A stretch of DNA of 25,139 nt from a bacterium UBP4_UBA6127 (GTDB lineage Bacteria > UBP4 > UBA4092), in assembly GCA_002428325.1 (NCBI GenBank), contig DIVR01000020.1, positions 1-25,139 of the forward strand, in the 5' to 3' direction. The translations under genes were made by a program, and so were the position numbers. Positions 14,182 to 22,413 of the stretch are shown one piece after another. The notes beneath the pieces were generated by a model, which saw only the letters and a list, made by a program, of their open reading frames with translations, had not been told where the DNA came from and made no database searches. Position 1 is the stretch's first letter; each line of letters begins with the position of its first letter.

Positions 14182-14648
14182 TTCAGGAAATATCGCAAAG
14201 CCTTGTTACTCAACTTAAAGCTAAGGTTGAAGCTGTTAATGGGAATATCCTTGAATGGTCAGGGGATCCCAAAGAACTATTATCACGGCCTAAAAATGTG
14301 CCAGCACTGCGAGTCGTCTATGACCGGACAGATTTTAGTGATACTGAGACAATTTCTAATCCCCTTGTCCAAGATACAGACCATCGTTTTGATGTCATTG
14401 TCTTTTATCGTTCTCTTCGGGACAAAGGTAATGAAGTTTACCCTTTAATTGATGCGGTTTATGAGGCCTTGGACGGATTCCAAACCGATTATGGGAAAGT
14501 GTACCCGGTGGGGATTCAATTGTTATCTCATGAAGCCATGGAATTTGTTTATGTGGTTTCCTTCTCGGTTAAGGGATTAACTCAGTCTGGTATTGAAGAA
14601 GATGGAAACAAGACTACCCAAATAAACTTTATAGAGAATGAGGCATAG
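14178..14648 (+). CDS. Tail terminator-like protein (Mu gp37 family), 156 aa
   Basis: The sequence (MIQEISQSLVTQLKAKVEAV, PALRVVYDRTDFSD, HRFDVIVFYRSLRDKGNEVYPLIDAVYEAL) resembles the Mu gp37-like (DUF1834) family. These are thought to cap the tail tube/sheath at the head-proximal end. It is located directly before the sheath gene, as in Mu, with a strong AGGAGG preceding that gene. The ATGA overlap with the gpG-like gene suggests coupled translation. Confidence 0.65.
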   Translation: MIQEISQSLVTQLKAKVEAVNGNILEWSGDPKELLSRPKNVPALRVVYDRTDFSDTETISNPLVQDTDHRFDVIVFYRSLRDKGNEVYPLIDAVYEALDGFQTDYGKVYPVGIQLLSHEAMEFVYVVSFSVKGLTQSGIEEDGNKTTQINFIENEA

Positions 14649-14659
14649 GAGGATATTTT

Positions 14660-15907
14660 ATGTCCGCAAGCTTTTTACATGGAATTGAAACTATCGTTAA
14701 GACTTCCGGGGCTGTTGCAATCAACACTGTCAAAACGGCTGTTATTTTTCTGGTAGGGACGGCTCCGGTTCATGAGACCAAACCTGCAGATACCACCGAT
14801 GAAGAGTGGTATGCCCAGGTAGTCAATCAACCCCTTCTTATTACCAAAGAAGAGGATGCCTCAAAATATTTTGGAGAGGTTACCGCAGGATATACCATTC
14901 CATCAGCCCTGGCTGCCATCTTTGACCATGGGTCAGGCCCTGTGATTGTGGTGAATGTCTTTGACCCGGCAACCCACCTTACGGACACAACTCCGGATGT
15001 AACTAAAGTTCTAGCTGATGACATCATTGGTGAAGTAGATGCCGGCGGAAATCGTTCTGGTCTGCAGATCATTAAAAATCTGTATGCCCTTTATGGATTT
15101 TCTGGCAAGATTATCCTCTGCCCTTCATATTGTGAACAGGCGACTGTTATGGCGGAGATGCTTTCTCTGGCTGAACTCCATCGTTGTATGGCGCTCATTG
15201 ATGCCCAGGCCGGCTTATCAGTAACTCAGGCTATTACGGCCAGGGGTACAGGGAACCTATTAAACACTTCATCCTATCGGGCCATTCTCTGTTATCCCCG
15301 GGCTAAGATTGATAATGCATTAGAACCTCTGTCTCAACGGCTGGCCGGAGTTATGGCGGCAACAGATAATGCCCTGGGGTATTGGTATTCCCCATCGAAT
15401 CAGACCATCCAGGGAATCACCGGGATGGAACGGCCGCTTTCATTTGGAATGTCGGATGAGAACAGTGATTTAAATCTCTTGAATGCCGCCGGATTCCTCT
15501 CCATCTACAATAATTATGGCTCAGGATACAAGGTATGGGGAAACAGGTCCGCCGCTTTCCCCACACAGACAGACCCCAAGGTTTTCATCCCGGTAATCAG
15601 GACTTCCGATGTAATAGCGGAATCCATTGAATACTATGTTATGAAATACCTGGATAAACCCATTAATATAGCCATTGATGGGGTTATCAGTGACGTGAAT
15701 GCCTTCCTCCGGACACTGGTTGGAAGAGGAGCTTTAATTGATGGTAAATGCTATTTTGATAAAGCTCAGAATTCCGCTACTGAAATGGCAGCCGGCCACC
15801 TGGTATTCACCTATGAGATGATGCCTCCAACCCCGGCAGAACGAATCACATTCAACCAGGTGATTAATATTGATCTGTTGAATTCCCTGCTGACTACCAA
15901 TATCTAG
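14660..15907 (+). CDS. Contractile tail sheath protein (Mu gpL-like)
   Basis: The 415-aa protein shows the sheath hallmark of a C-terminal core ending ...SVMKYLDKPINIAIDGVIS-like region with FLRTLVGRGALIDGKCYF and a final strand ITFNQVINIDLLNSLLTTNI. The N-terminal part has GIETIVKTSGAVAINTVKTAVIFLVGTAP. It encloses the tail tube and contracts during infection, so the phage was a myovirus-like particle. AGGAGG lies ahead of the ATG. The gene is intact and of normal length for short-tail sheaths (Mu gpL is ~495 aa). Confidence 0.88.
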   Translation: MSASFLHGIETIVKTSGAVAINTVKTAVIFLVGTAPVHETKPADTTDEEWYAQVVNQPLLITKEEDASKYFGEVTAGYTIPSALAAIFDHGSGPVIVVNVFDPATHLTDTTPDVTKVLADDIIGEVDAGGNRSGLQIIKNLYALYGFSGKIILCPSYCEQATVMAEMLSLAELHRCMALIDAQAGLSVTQAITARGTGNLLNTSSYRAILCYPRAKIDNALEPLSQRLAGVMAATDNALGYWYSPSNQTIQGITGMERPLSFGMSDENSDLNLLNAAGFLSIYNNYGSGYKVWGNRSAAFPTQTDPKVFIPVIRTSDVIAESIEYYVMKYLDKPINIAIDGVISDVNAFLRTLVGRGALIDGKCYFDKAQNSATEMAAGHLVFTYEMMPPTPAERITFNQVINIDLLNSLLTTNI

Positions 15908-15950
15908 TCAGAGCTGACAAAGTCCCATTAACAAGGAGATAAAAAATAAA

Positions 15951-16472
15951 ATGGCAAACATTCAAATAAACCAGCTGAAAAACGCACGTATCTACATAGA
16001 TGGTAATGACTTTATAGCCAAAGCGGAAGAGATTGATCTCCCTTCTGTGAAGGCCAAGACTTCCGATGTAAAAGGCCTGGGATTAATGGGAGATGCAGAG
16101 CTTCCAACCGGCTACGAAAAAATGGAGGCCAAAATCAAGTTCAATGGGGTTTATCCTCAACTGATGGCTATTGTGGGGGATATTCAAAATGCCCATACTG
16201 TTATTGCCAGGGCCTCATTAGATGTCTGGGAAGCCAATAAGTTGGTGGAGCAGAAGGCTGTTAAAGCTGAGATGAGGGGCTTTTTTAAGGAAACCCCTTC
16301 CGGTAAACTGAAAGGCCGGGAATCTGCCGAGCAGGATACCACCATGTCAGTTCATTACTACCGGCTGACTGTCGATGATTCGGATATTATTGAGTTTGAT
16401 GTCTTTAATAATATTCTGAAAATTGATGGGGTGGATCAGTTAGAAACCTATCGTAATAACATCGGCGGATAA
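15951..16472 (+). CDS. Major tail tube protein (Mu gpM / P2 FII-like), 173 aa
   Basis: The protein (MANIQINQLKNARIYIDGND, IDLPSVKAKTSDVKGLGLMGDAELPTGYEKMEAKIKFNG, RGFFKETPSGKLKGRESAEQDTTMSVHYYRL) matches the P2 FII/Mu M tail tube family. It polymerises into the tube inside the sheath. AAGGAG lies about 13 bases upstream. A strong terminator-like hairpin at 16496-16520 follows, so expression of downstream chaperone genes is probably lower than that of the abundant tube. Confidence 0.88.
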   Translation: MANIQINQLKNARIYIDGNDFIAKAEEIDLPSVKAKTSDVKGLGLMGDAELPTGYEKMEAKIKFNGVYPQLMAIVGDIQNAHTVIARASLDVWEANKLVEQKAVKAEMRGFFKETPSGKLKGRESAEQDTTMSVHYYRLTVDDSDIIEFDVFNNILKIDGVDQLETYRNNIGG

Positions 16473-16495
16473 TATCAAAACAGATAATCCATACA

Positions 16496-16520
16496 GGCGG
16501 GGAAACCCGCCTTTTCTTTT
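16496..16520 (+). terminator. Rho-independent terminator between tube and chaperone genes
   Basis: GGCGGG (16496-16501), loop GAAA, CCCGCC (16506-16511), then TTTTCTTTT. It is a compact GC stem with a stable tetraloop and T tract. It lies in the middle of the tail operon, so it is probably leaky and sets stoichiometry. Confidence 0.85.
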
Positions 16521-16531
16521 AGGAGTCACCC

Positions 16532-16705
16532 ATGACTAAAAAAGAATTACTCGATGCGTTGATTAATGCCCCTGGGTATTACACCATAGACCTGGAGGTT
16601 AAAGATTCCCAGGGGAATACCGAAAATCTGAAGACAGTCAATGACCTTGAATCCTGGCTCCGGAAGAATAATAACGGCAGCCAGGTTGTTTTATTTTTAA
16701 ATTAA
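16532..16705 (+). CDS. Hypothetical small protein, 57 aa
   Basis: The product is MTKKELLDALINAPGYYTID ... LESWLRKNNNGSQVVLFLN. It starts after AGGAG (16521-16525), seven to eight bases from the ATG, which supports translation. It resembles in style the 53-aa protein at 10924-11085 (N-terminal helix, then short beta strands, hydrophobic end), though I cannot claim homology. It lies between the tube gene and the tail chaperone, possibly a small tail assembly factor. No function recognised. Confidence 0.55.
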   Translation: MTKKELLDALINAPGYYTIDLEVKDSQGNTENLKTVNDLESWLRKNNNGSQVVLFLN

Positions 16706-16717
16706 GGAGACAGGATT

Positions 16718-17130
16718 ATGGCTGAAAAAAACACTGAGAATAAAAAAGTAGAATTAACTCTCTCTGATGGGAGAAAAGTTGAAATTAAAAAGGGTAAAGG
16801 GTCTGATATTATCCAGGCTTCTAAGCTTATGAATTCCCCTGAAGAGTTGCAAACCGTTTTAGTTTCTCTCCTCGTCACTATTGATGGGAAAAAGGTCCAG
16901 GTGGAAGAAATCACAGACTTATACATTCCTGACTATTTGAAGTTAATGGAGGCATTTCAGGGAATTAACCCTTTGTTCAGTCAGGAGAAATAGTCTCCCT
17001 GGTAAGGGAGGGTTTCTCCTACAGTGATATTAAGGCGGCCACATTGCCGGAAATAAGGCTCTTGATTAGTGAGTTGATACTCATTTTAAAGGCTGAAAAA
17101 GAGCAAATCGATGAAATACAAAATCAGTAA
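16718..17130 (+). CDS. Tail assembly chaperone with -1 frameshift extension (Mu gp41/gp41'-like)
   Basis: The short product (16718-16993, 91 aa, MAEKNTENKKVELTLSDGRK... to SQEK) is the usual pre-tape-measure chaperone (gp41-like). The heptamer CCCTTTG at 16969-16975 is in the X-XXY-YYZ frame (C CCT TTG). A -1 shift there enters a frame that continues QSGEIVSLVREGFSYSDIKAAT...DEIQNQ to a TAA at 17128-17130, giving about 137 aa. Tail phages commonly make such a pair in a fixed ratio to guide tube assembly around the tape measure. AAGGAG (16704-16709) precedes the ATG by eight bases. The expected tape measure gene is not downstream. The sequence ends in phage-end DNA instead. Confidence 0.78.
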
Positions 17131-17161
17131 GATGAGTATAAGTTTGGTTTGATTTTGAGAG

Positions 17162-17227
17162 TGTAACTTAATCGGTAAAAATGTAACTTAATCATGTAAC
17201 TTAATCGGTTCGATTTGTAACTTAATC
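17162..17227 (+). repeat. Four copies of TGTAACTTAATC
   Basis: Exact copies of TGTAACTTAATC begin at 17162, 17182, 17195 and 17216, with start-to-start spacing of 20, 13 and 21 bases. Two are followed by GGT. Multiple short terminal repeats starting with TG are typical of transposon ends such as the IS21 family, but could also be phage regulatory sites. No transposase gene accompanies them. Confidence 0.85.
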
Positions 17228-17384
17228 CTTTAGTTTTAAGCCTGTTTTTTACGGTAGATGGGTAAAGTGTTAAAAGAAGTGATAATTAGCGTTATGGATT
17301 GAATTTACAGGGGTTCTGAAGGTATTAGAAGGGTCTTTGAAAACGGTTTTTAACGGTATTTTACACTTGTGCCGGCGATAGAAA

Positions 17385-17539
17385 CTTTACTCTCATGAAA
17401 AGTGAGAATGAGCCATTTTGGGGGTTCCATTCTCACTTTCTCGCATTTTGATTGATTTGGCGTAAATCCTAATAAAATCAATGCGCGGCGTAAAAAACCA
17501 CCCCTTAGTCTCTACTCTCATAATTAGTGAGAATAATCA
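17385..17539 (-). repeat. Phage end with transposase-binding-like repeats
   Basis: Two 25-bp copies, 17385-17409 and 17510-17534, match at 21 of 25 bases and share TACTCTCAT and AGTGAGAAT. A partial inverted copy (ATTCTCACTTTCTC) starts at 17429. The outer copy ends five bases before the phage-host joint. This arrangement parallels the R1/R2 or L1/L2 sites at Mu ends, where the outermost site lies a few bases from the terminus. Confidence 0.65.
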
Positions 17540-19107
17540 AAACCTCACCCAAAGCCCATCGCCGTTTGATTGAGAGGATTTTCGCCCGATATAAATATAA
17601 TCACCTGCTGATTGAAGCCGAACGGGGTGTCATCTGGAAATCGGCTCCGGATATCCAATACCCTTACTCTATGGACCCTTCAGAAGTGAAACCCCTGGTC
17701 GAATTTGCTCAAAACCATTATCTGAAAGTAACCCCGAATATCGCCACCCTGGGACATAGCGATTGGATTTTTAAAAATAAGAAATATTGGGACTTTGTGG
17801 AAGACACCTCCAGTCCCATTGTTTATTGCCCGCTCAATCCCAAGTCCTATGATTTCATGTTCAAAATATATGATGAATGTTACAACCTCTTTGGGGAGCA
17901 ACCCTGGTTTCATATCGGCCATGATGAACATGACATGTATAAACCTTTCCCCTCCCATGACTTTTGCAAACAGATTGGCAATGAGAAGCTTTATTATGCC
18001 GATACCCTCTACTTAAGGAATTATTGGAAAAACCGGGGAGTTCGGACCCTGATTTGGGGAGATATCTTCTTTAAACCCACTTTCCAGGAACTGGTATCTA
18101 ACCTGCCCAAAGATATCCTGATTTGCGATTGGCATTATGGTGACCAGATTGAATATCCCAGTGTTGATATGTTCCAGAACAGTGGACTGGAAGTCCTGGG
18201 ATGTACTTGGTACAGCCCCCGAAATATCGCCGGATTCAGCCAATATGGCGCCCGCAGGAAGATTCTGGGTATGATGTACACTACCTGGGCAGGCTTCGAC
18301 CGATTTGATAATCTCGTGGAACGGGAAGGTAAACAGGTCATGGGTTATATTACCCAGGCCGATTATGCCTGGAATCCTATCAACCGATTGACTCCCGAAG
18401 AAGAAAAACAGGGATTGGATTCTGTTGTCCATCTGAAATATGATGCCGGTGTCGTCCTCAGAGATAACTGGTATCCTGAAAAACGGAACCTGAATCCTGA
18501 AAAGGGATTTGCCCTGAACCTTTCCCCTTACCTGAATACTTCTATTGTGGAAGATGGAAAAAAGCTTTCTTTTGCCGGATATGGCAAAGGCAATGACCTC
18601 TCCCTCCTGGTGAATTCCGGAAATAAGGGCAGAGTTCACCTCTTGGATAATGTCCATTACCAACTCTCAGCTTTGAATTCATCCAAAACGCCAGGAGCCC
18701 TCCTCCTCAAAGGTGAAGGAGTAACATCAGCCTTCCCCTCGGAAGTAACAAATATCCCTGTCAATGGATATGCCCGGGAATTGAATTTCCTTCATGGAAC
18801 CCTTTATGCCACTAAAAAAGATACTCTCGTGGGGGAATACAGAATCCATTATGCCGATGGGTCCCTATCAACGATCCCCCTTAAATACGAAACCAGTATT
18901 GGCGGATTTACCGACTGGAATACTTATCTGACTGGAGAATTAGCCTGGTCGGGTACGATGACTGGGGAGGAACCTATCTTCCTTCGTCCCCTGAAATGGG
19001 CCAATCCAAAATCGGATAAAAAAATTGTCTCTCTTGATTTTAAGGGAGCAGACCCCCTGGTCTCGCCATTTCTTCTGGCGGTTACCGGGATTTCTCCGGC
19101 TAAATAG
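17540..19107 (+). pseudogene. 3' fragment of a GH20-like glycoside hydrolase, disrupted by the prophage
   Basis: The coding frame is open from a GTG at 17527, which belongs to phage DNA, to 19107. Similarity to the intact neighbour (19353-22229) begins at SPKAHRRLIERIFARYKYNH, just after the joint at 17540, at about residue 445 of the paralogue. The remaining ~520 residues keep the catalytic HIGHDEHD motif and the C-terminal domain. They lack the signal peptide, CBM9-like and GH20 N-terminal domains. The 5' half should lie on the other side of the prophage, outside this window. If expressed from the GTG, the product would be cytoplasmic and unlikely to act on extracellular sugar chains. A terminator follows at 19131-19163. 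Confidence 0.8.
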
Positions 19108-19130
19108 TTCATCTCATTGTTCTTCTATTG

Positions 19131-19163
19131 GGTCCCTCAAAGATGAAGTTGAGGGACCTTTTT
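19131..19163 (+). terminator. Rho-independent terminator of the disrupted GH20-like gene
   Basis: GGTCCCTCAA (19131-19140) pairs perfectly with TTGAGGGACC (19149-19158) across an 8-base loop, and five T follow. It lies 24 bases after the stop. Confidence 0.92.
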
Positions 19164-19352
19164 CCATCTTGTTGAACAATATTTAAAATCTTTTCATCTC
19201 ATAAATAATAATTAGGTATGATTAAAACCATAATAAATGTTGATTGGTATAAATAAGGTATTTTTTATAACATTAAAGAGTAATTATTTACAATTTATGT
19301 GTTAAAATACCGGGTATATCAATCAAACACACCTCAGGGAAGGGATGTTGTC

Positions 19353-22229
19353 ATGATTAAAAAAAGAATAGTCACAAGCATTATGTTATTACTGGTTGGG
19401 ATATTAGCCTGGGGCGGGACTATGGCCCAGTCAGTCCCCTCGGGAGATGCCCAACTTCCAACCGTTGAAGCAATCCGCACTACAGGACCTATTCAAATTG
19501 ATGGAGACCTCAATGAAAAAGATTGGCTCACCTCTGGATTTCCCTATCATTTGAATCAGTATAAGACAGGTGCCCCCGTTAAAGAAAAAACTGATTTTGC
19601 CATACTCTATGATGAGAATTATCTCTATATCGGCACGATTCTCCATGAATCTCAGATGACTCTGATACGGGCCAAATCCCTGCGGAATGACCATACTGTT
19701 TTTCTTGATGATGCCATTGAAATATTTCTACGGCCGGGGGAAACCTCCCATGATCTGGATTACTTTCATTTTGCCGCTAATAGTCTCGGATCAAGATTTG
19801 GAGATGCCAAAGCCAGCCTTTCCCATTCTCAGAGAGTTGGGAATAAAACAGTGGAATGGTACGCTAAAACCCGAAAATATGCAGACCGATGGACCGTGGA
19901 AATTGCCATTCCTTTAAAGGTCATTCGCCCTGCCATAGAAAATAATGCCTATTGGAGGTTGAATATCTGCCGAAATGAGAACCCTTCAACCGAAGTCTCC
20001 AGCTGGTCTCTCAGTCCCGGGGGGTTCCATTTCCCTGAAAAGTTTGGTTATCTGAAAGGGATTGATTTTAATGGGAAATTTGTCTCCTTGAAAAAAGTGA
20101 TAAACCCCATCGTATCCACTCAAGGTTCCTGGGGAGCTGAGACCCAGCCATTGGATATAGCCCAGTCCTATAAAGAGGTTCCCACGTTAATTGTTCCCCT
20201 TCCCTATGAAGTTAAATATACTGAGAATGATTTCCAGGTTACCCCTTCTACCCGAATCATATTGGGTGAGAAGGCCCCCCAGGGAAATAGTCAGGCCGCT
20301 AATGAATTAAATGATGAAATTAAAGAGCGGTTTGGGTTTACCCTGCCCGTGGTAAAGGCTGATACGATTGCCAAAGGAGAATATGCCAACAGTATTATCC
20401 TGGGAGAACCCGGGAAAAACTCTGTACTGGATACGCTTATAAAGGAAAAGGGCTTGAAAGTCGATGCCGCCACTCCCGGCCCTGAAGGATATATCCTCCA
20501 GGCGGATTCCCAGAGCATCCTGATTGCCGGCAGCGATGATGCCGGAACTTATTATGGAGTCCAATCCCTGAAACAACTGCTTTATAAAAAAGCCGGCACC
20601 CAAACAGTAGCGGCCCGTGGCGCCGAAGTCTGGGATAAACCCAAGTTTAAGGTTAGGATGGTCCATGTATTAATTGACAAAGAATCTCCCCAAGCCCATC
20701 GGAAGATGATTGAAAAACTCTTTGCCCGTTATAAATATAACCATATCCTGATGGAAGCAGAACAGGGAGTTGCCTGGAAATCCCATCCGGAGATAGCCTC
20801 TTCTTTTGCGGCCGATCCCAAAGATATCACTTCTTTAGTCCGGTTTGCCAAACAGCACTATATGACTGTCACCCCGATGATTCAATCCCTCGGTCATGGG
20901 GCCTGGATGTTCCGATATGGTAAGAATCTGGAGATTGCTGAAGACCTAAATCACCTGGATGTATATTGCCCCCTGAATCCTAAAACCTATGAATTCATCT
21001 TTTCCATCATGGATGAGGCATTGGAAGTATTTGACCATCCTGAATATCTCCATATCGGCCATGATGAGCATGATATTGCCCATCCTTTCCCAACCCATGC
21101 AGAATGTAAGAAAGTGGGTAATGAGAACCTTTATTATATGGATACCATGCATATCTACCATCACCTGAAACTCAAGGGAGTAAAGATGATGATGTGGACA
21201 GATATTCTCTCTGAAGATTCTTTTGTTCCCCTTGTTGATATGCTTCCCCGGGATATTATCATGTGTGATTGGATTTACCGGGACCTGCCGGAATATGCCA
21301 GTTTGGATTATTACCAGGACAAAGGATTTCAAGTATTAGGATGTTCCTGGTTCCGGGGCCAGAATATCGCCCGATTCAGCCGATATGGCGCTAAGAGTGA
21401 TATCTTGGGCATGATGTACACGACTTGGGCTGGATATGATAAAAATGATTCCATTGCCGAACGGGAATATAAACAGGTCATGGGATATATCACCCAGGGT
21501 GATTATGCCTGGAATCCTGACCATCGGCTCCCAGCTTCCTTACAGGGGAATCATGAAGATATTAATGTCCTCCCCTATTATTCAGGCCAGTTATTAAGAG
21601 ACCTTTGGTATCCGGAAGGCCGGAACATCAAACCAGCCAAAGGGTTCAGCGTTAATTTGTCTCCTTATGCCAATATTCCCCTGATTGAGACAGACCAGAA
21701 ACCAGGATTTGGCGGATATGGAAAGGGAAACGACCTTTCCCAAATGGTCAAAGATAATTCCGAGGGTGTCCTGCATCTGATGGACAATATCCATTATCAG
21801 CTCAGCACCCTTCAAGGCATACCGGCAGGTATCCTGCTGAAAGGAGTGGGAGCGACTGATTCTTTCCCCGCTCAGGCAGGCCCCATCAAGATAAACAAAT
21901 TTGCCAAAGAGTTGAATTTTCTCCAAACCACTCTCTATTCCACTAAAACCGGATGGACCATTGGGTCTTATAAAATTAATTACACCGATGGGTCTCAGGT
22001 TCAAATCCCCTTGGTATATGGCGGGAATATCGGAGCCTGGAATGACTGGAATACTTATTATATGGGAGACTTGGCCTGGAATGGTTTCATGGAAACAGAT
22101 GCTCCCATCTTTATCAGGCCTTTGAAATGGGTCAATCCTTCTCCTGAGAAGAAAATCAAATCCTTGGAATTTATCAGTGATTCGAAAAATCAGGCAGGTC
22201 CCCTGCTGATAGCTATCACAGGTATCTGA
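19353..22229 (+). CDS. Secreted GH20-like glycoside hydrolase with CBM9-like domain, 958 aa
   Basis: The product starts with a signal peptide (MIKKRIVTSIMLLLVGILAW..., cleavage expected near TMAQS). Next is a CBM9-like domain (about residues 37-235, starting IQIDGDLNEKDW). A GH20 N-terminal (GH20b) domain follows (about 279-412). The TIM-barrel catalytic domain (about 430-740) contains HIGHDEHD with the Asp-Glu pair at D571-E572, as in family-20 beta-N-acetylhexosaminidases and related enzymes. A C-terminal domain of ~200 residues is shared with the truncated paralogue. The ATG at 19353 is chosen because it gives a clean signal peptide and follows AGGGA; an upstream in-frame ATG at 19299 adds 18 residues before it. 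It probably cleaves hexosamine-containing sugar chains outside the cytoplasm. Exact substrate is unknown. Confidence 0.85.
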   Translation: MIKKRIVTSIMLLLVGILAWGGTMAQSVPSGDAQLPTVEAIRTTGPIQIDGDLNEKDWLTSGFPYHLNQYKTGAPVKEKTDFAILYDENYLYIGTILHESQMTLIRAKSLRNDHTVFLDDAIEIFLRPGETSHDLDYFHFAANSLGSRFGDAKASLSHSQRVGNKTVEWYAKTRKYADRWTVEIAIPLKVIRPAIENNAYWRLNICRNENPSTEVSSWSLSPGGFHFPEKFGYLKGIDFNGKFVSLKKVINPIVSTQGSWGAETQPLDIAQSYKEVPTLIVPLPYEVKYTENDFQVTPSTRIILGEKAPQGNSQAANELNDEIKERFGFTLPVVKADTIAKGEYANSIILGEPGKNSVLDTLIKEKGLKVDAATPGPEGYILQADSQSILIAGSDDAGTYYGVQSLKQLLYKKAGTQTVAARGAEVWDKPKFKVRMVHVLIDKESPQAHRKMIEKLFARYKYNHILMEAEQGVAWKSHPEIASSFAADPKDITSLVRFAKQHYMTVTPMIQSLGHGAWMFRYGKNLEIAEDLNHLDVYCPLNPKTYEFIFSIMDEALEVFDHPEYLHIGHDEHDIAHPFPTHAECKKVGNENLYYMDTMHIYHHLKLKGVKMMMWTDILSEDSFVPLVDMLPRDIIMCDWIYRDLPEYASLDYYQDKGFQVLGCSWFRGQNIARFSRYGAKSDILGMMYTTWAGYDKNDSIAEREYKQVMGYITQGDYAWNPDHRLPASLQGNHEDINVLPYYSGQLLRDLWYPEGRNIKPAKGFSVNLSPYANIPLIETDQKPGFGGYGKGNDLSQMVKDNSEGVLHLMDNIHYQLSTLQGIPAGILLKGVGATDSFPAQAGPIKINKFAKELNFLQTTLYSTKTGWTIGSYKINYTDGSQVQIPLVYGGNIGAWNDWNTYYMGDLAWNGFMETDAPIFIRPLKWVNPSPEKKIKSLEFISDSKNQAGPLLIAITGI

Positions 22230-22258
22230 CATATAAAAAGTTAGTATTAAAGAGATGC

Positions 22259-22295
22259 CCGGCTTCCGGAATCAGCTTCTTCTTTCCGGAGCCGG
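22259..22295 (+). terminator. Terminator-like hairpin after the GH20-like gene
   Basis: CCGGCTTCCGGAA (22259-22271) pairs with TTCCGGAGCCGG (22284-22295) with one bulge. The tail (ACTTTC) is a weak T tract, so termination may be partial and allow some read-through to the isomerase gene. Confidence 0.65.
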
Positions 22296-22413
22296 ACTTT
22301 CATGAAACAGGAAATATTAACAGCGAAAACTGGAAGTAGCCTTGAAATTGTAGTATTCTGTTTTTAGACAATAAATCAATATAATTGCCTTTTGAAAGTG
22401 AGATTGTGTCATC

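Larger units (their letters stand above)
17131..17539. other. Prophage terminal non-coding region
   Basis: No gene is evident in these 409 bases. They contain four copies of TGTAACTTAATC (17162-17227) and a set of ATTCTCACT-type repeats (17385-17534). The last base (17539) is directly followed by DNA homologous to the intact GH20 gene. In Mu-like phages the outer few hundred bases hold transposase-binding sites and end in CA-3' / 5'-TG; read inward from 17539 the end is TGATTATTCTCAC. I therefore take 17539 as the phage terminus. Confidence 0.65.

Noticed and set aside
17162..17227. CRISPR-like array
   Set aside because: Repeat units are only 12 bp, spacers are 1-9 bp and irregular, and there are no cas genes nearby.
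17131..17539. Mini insertion element (MITE) of ~378 bp from 17162 to 17539
   Set aside because: It starts with TG and ends in CA, but the ends are not inverted repeats of each other and the flanks are phage on one side and host on the other; a phage end explains this better.
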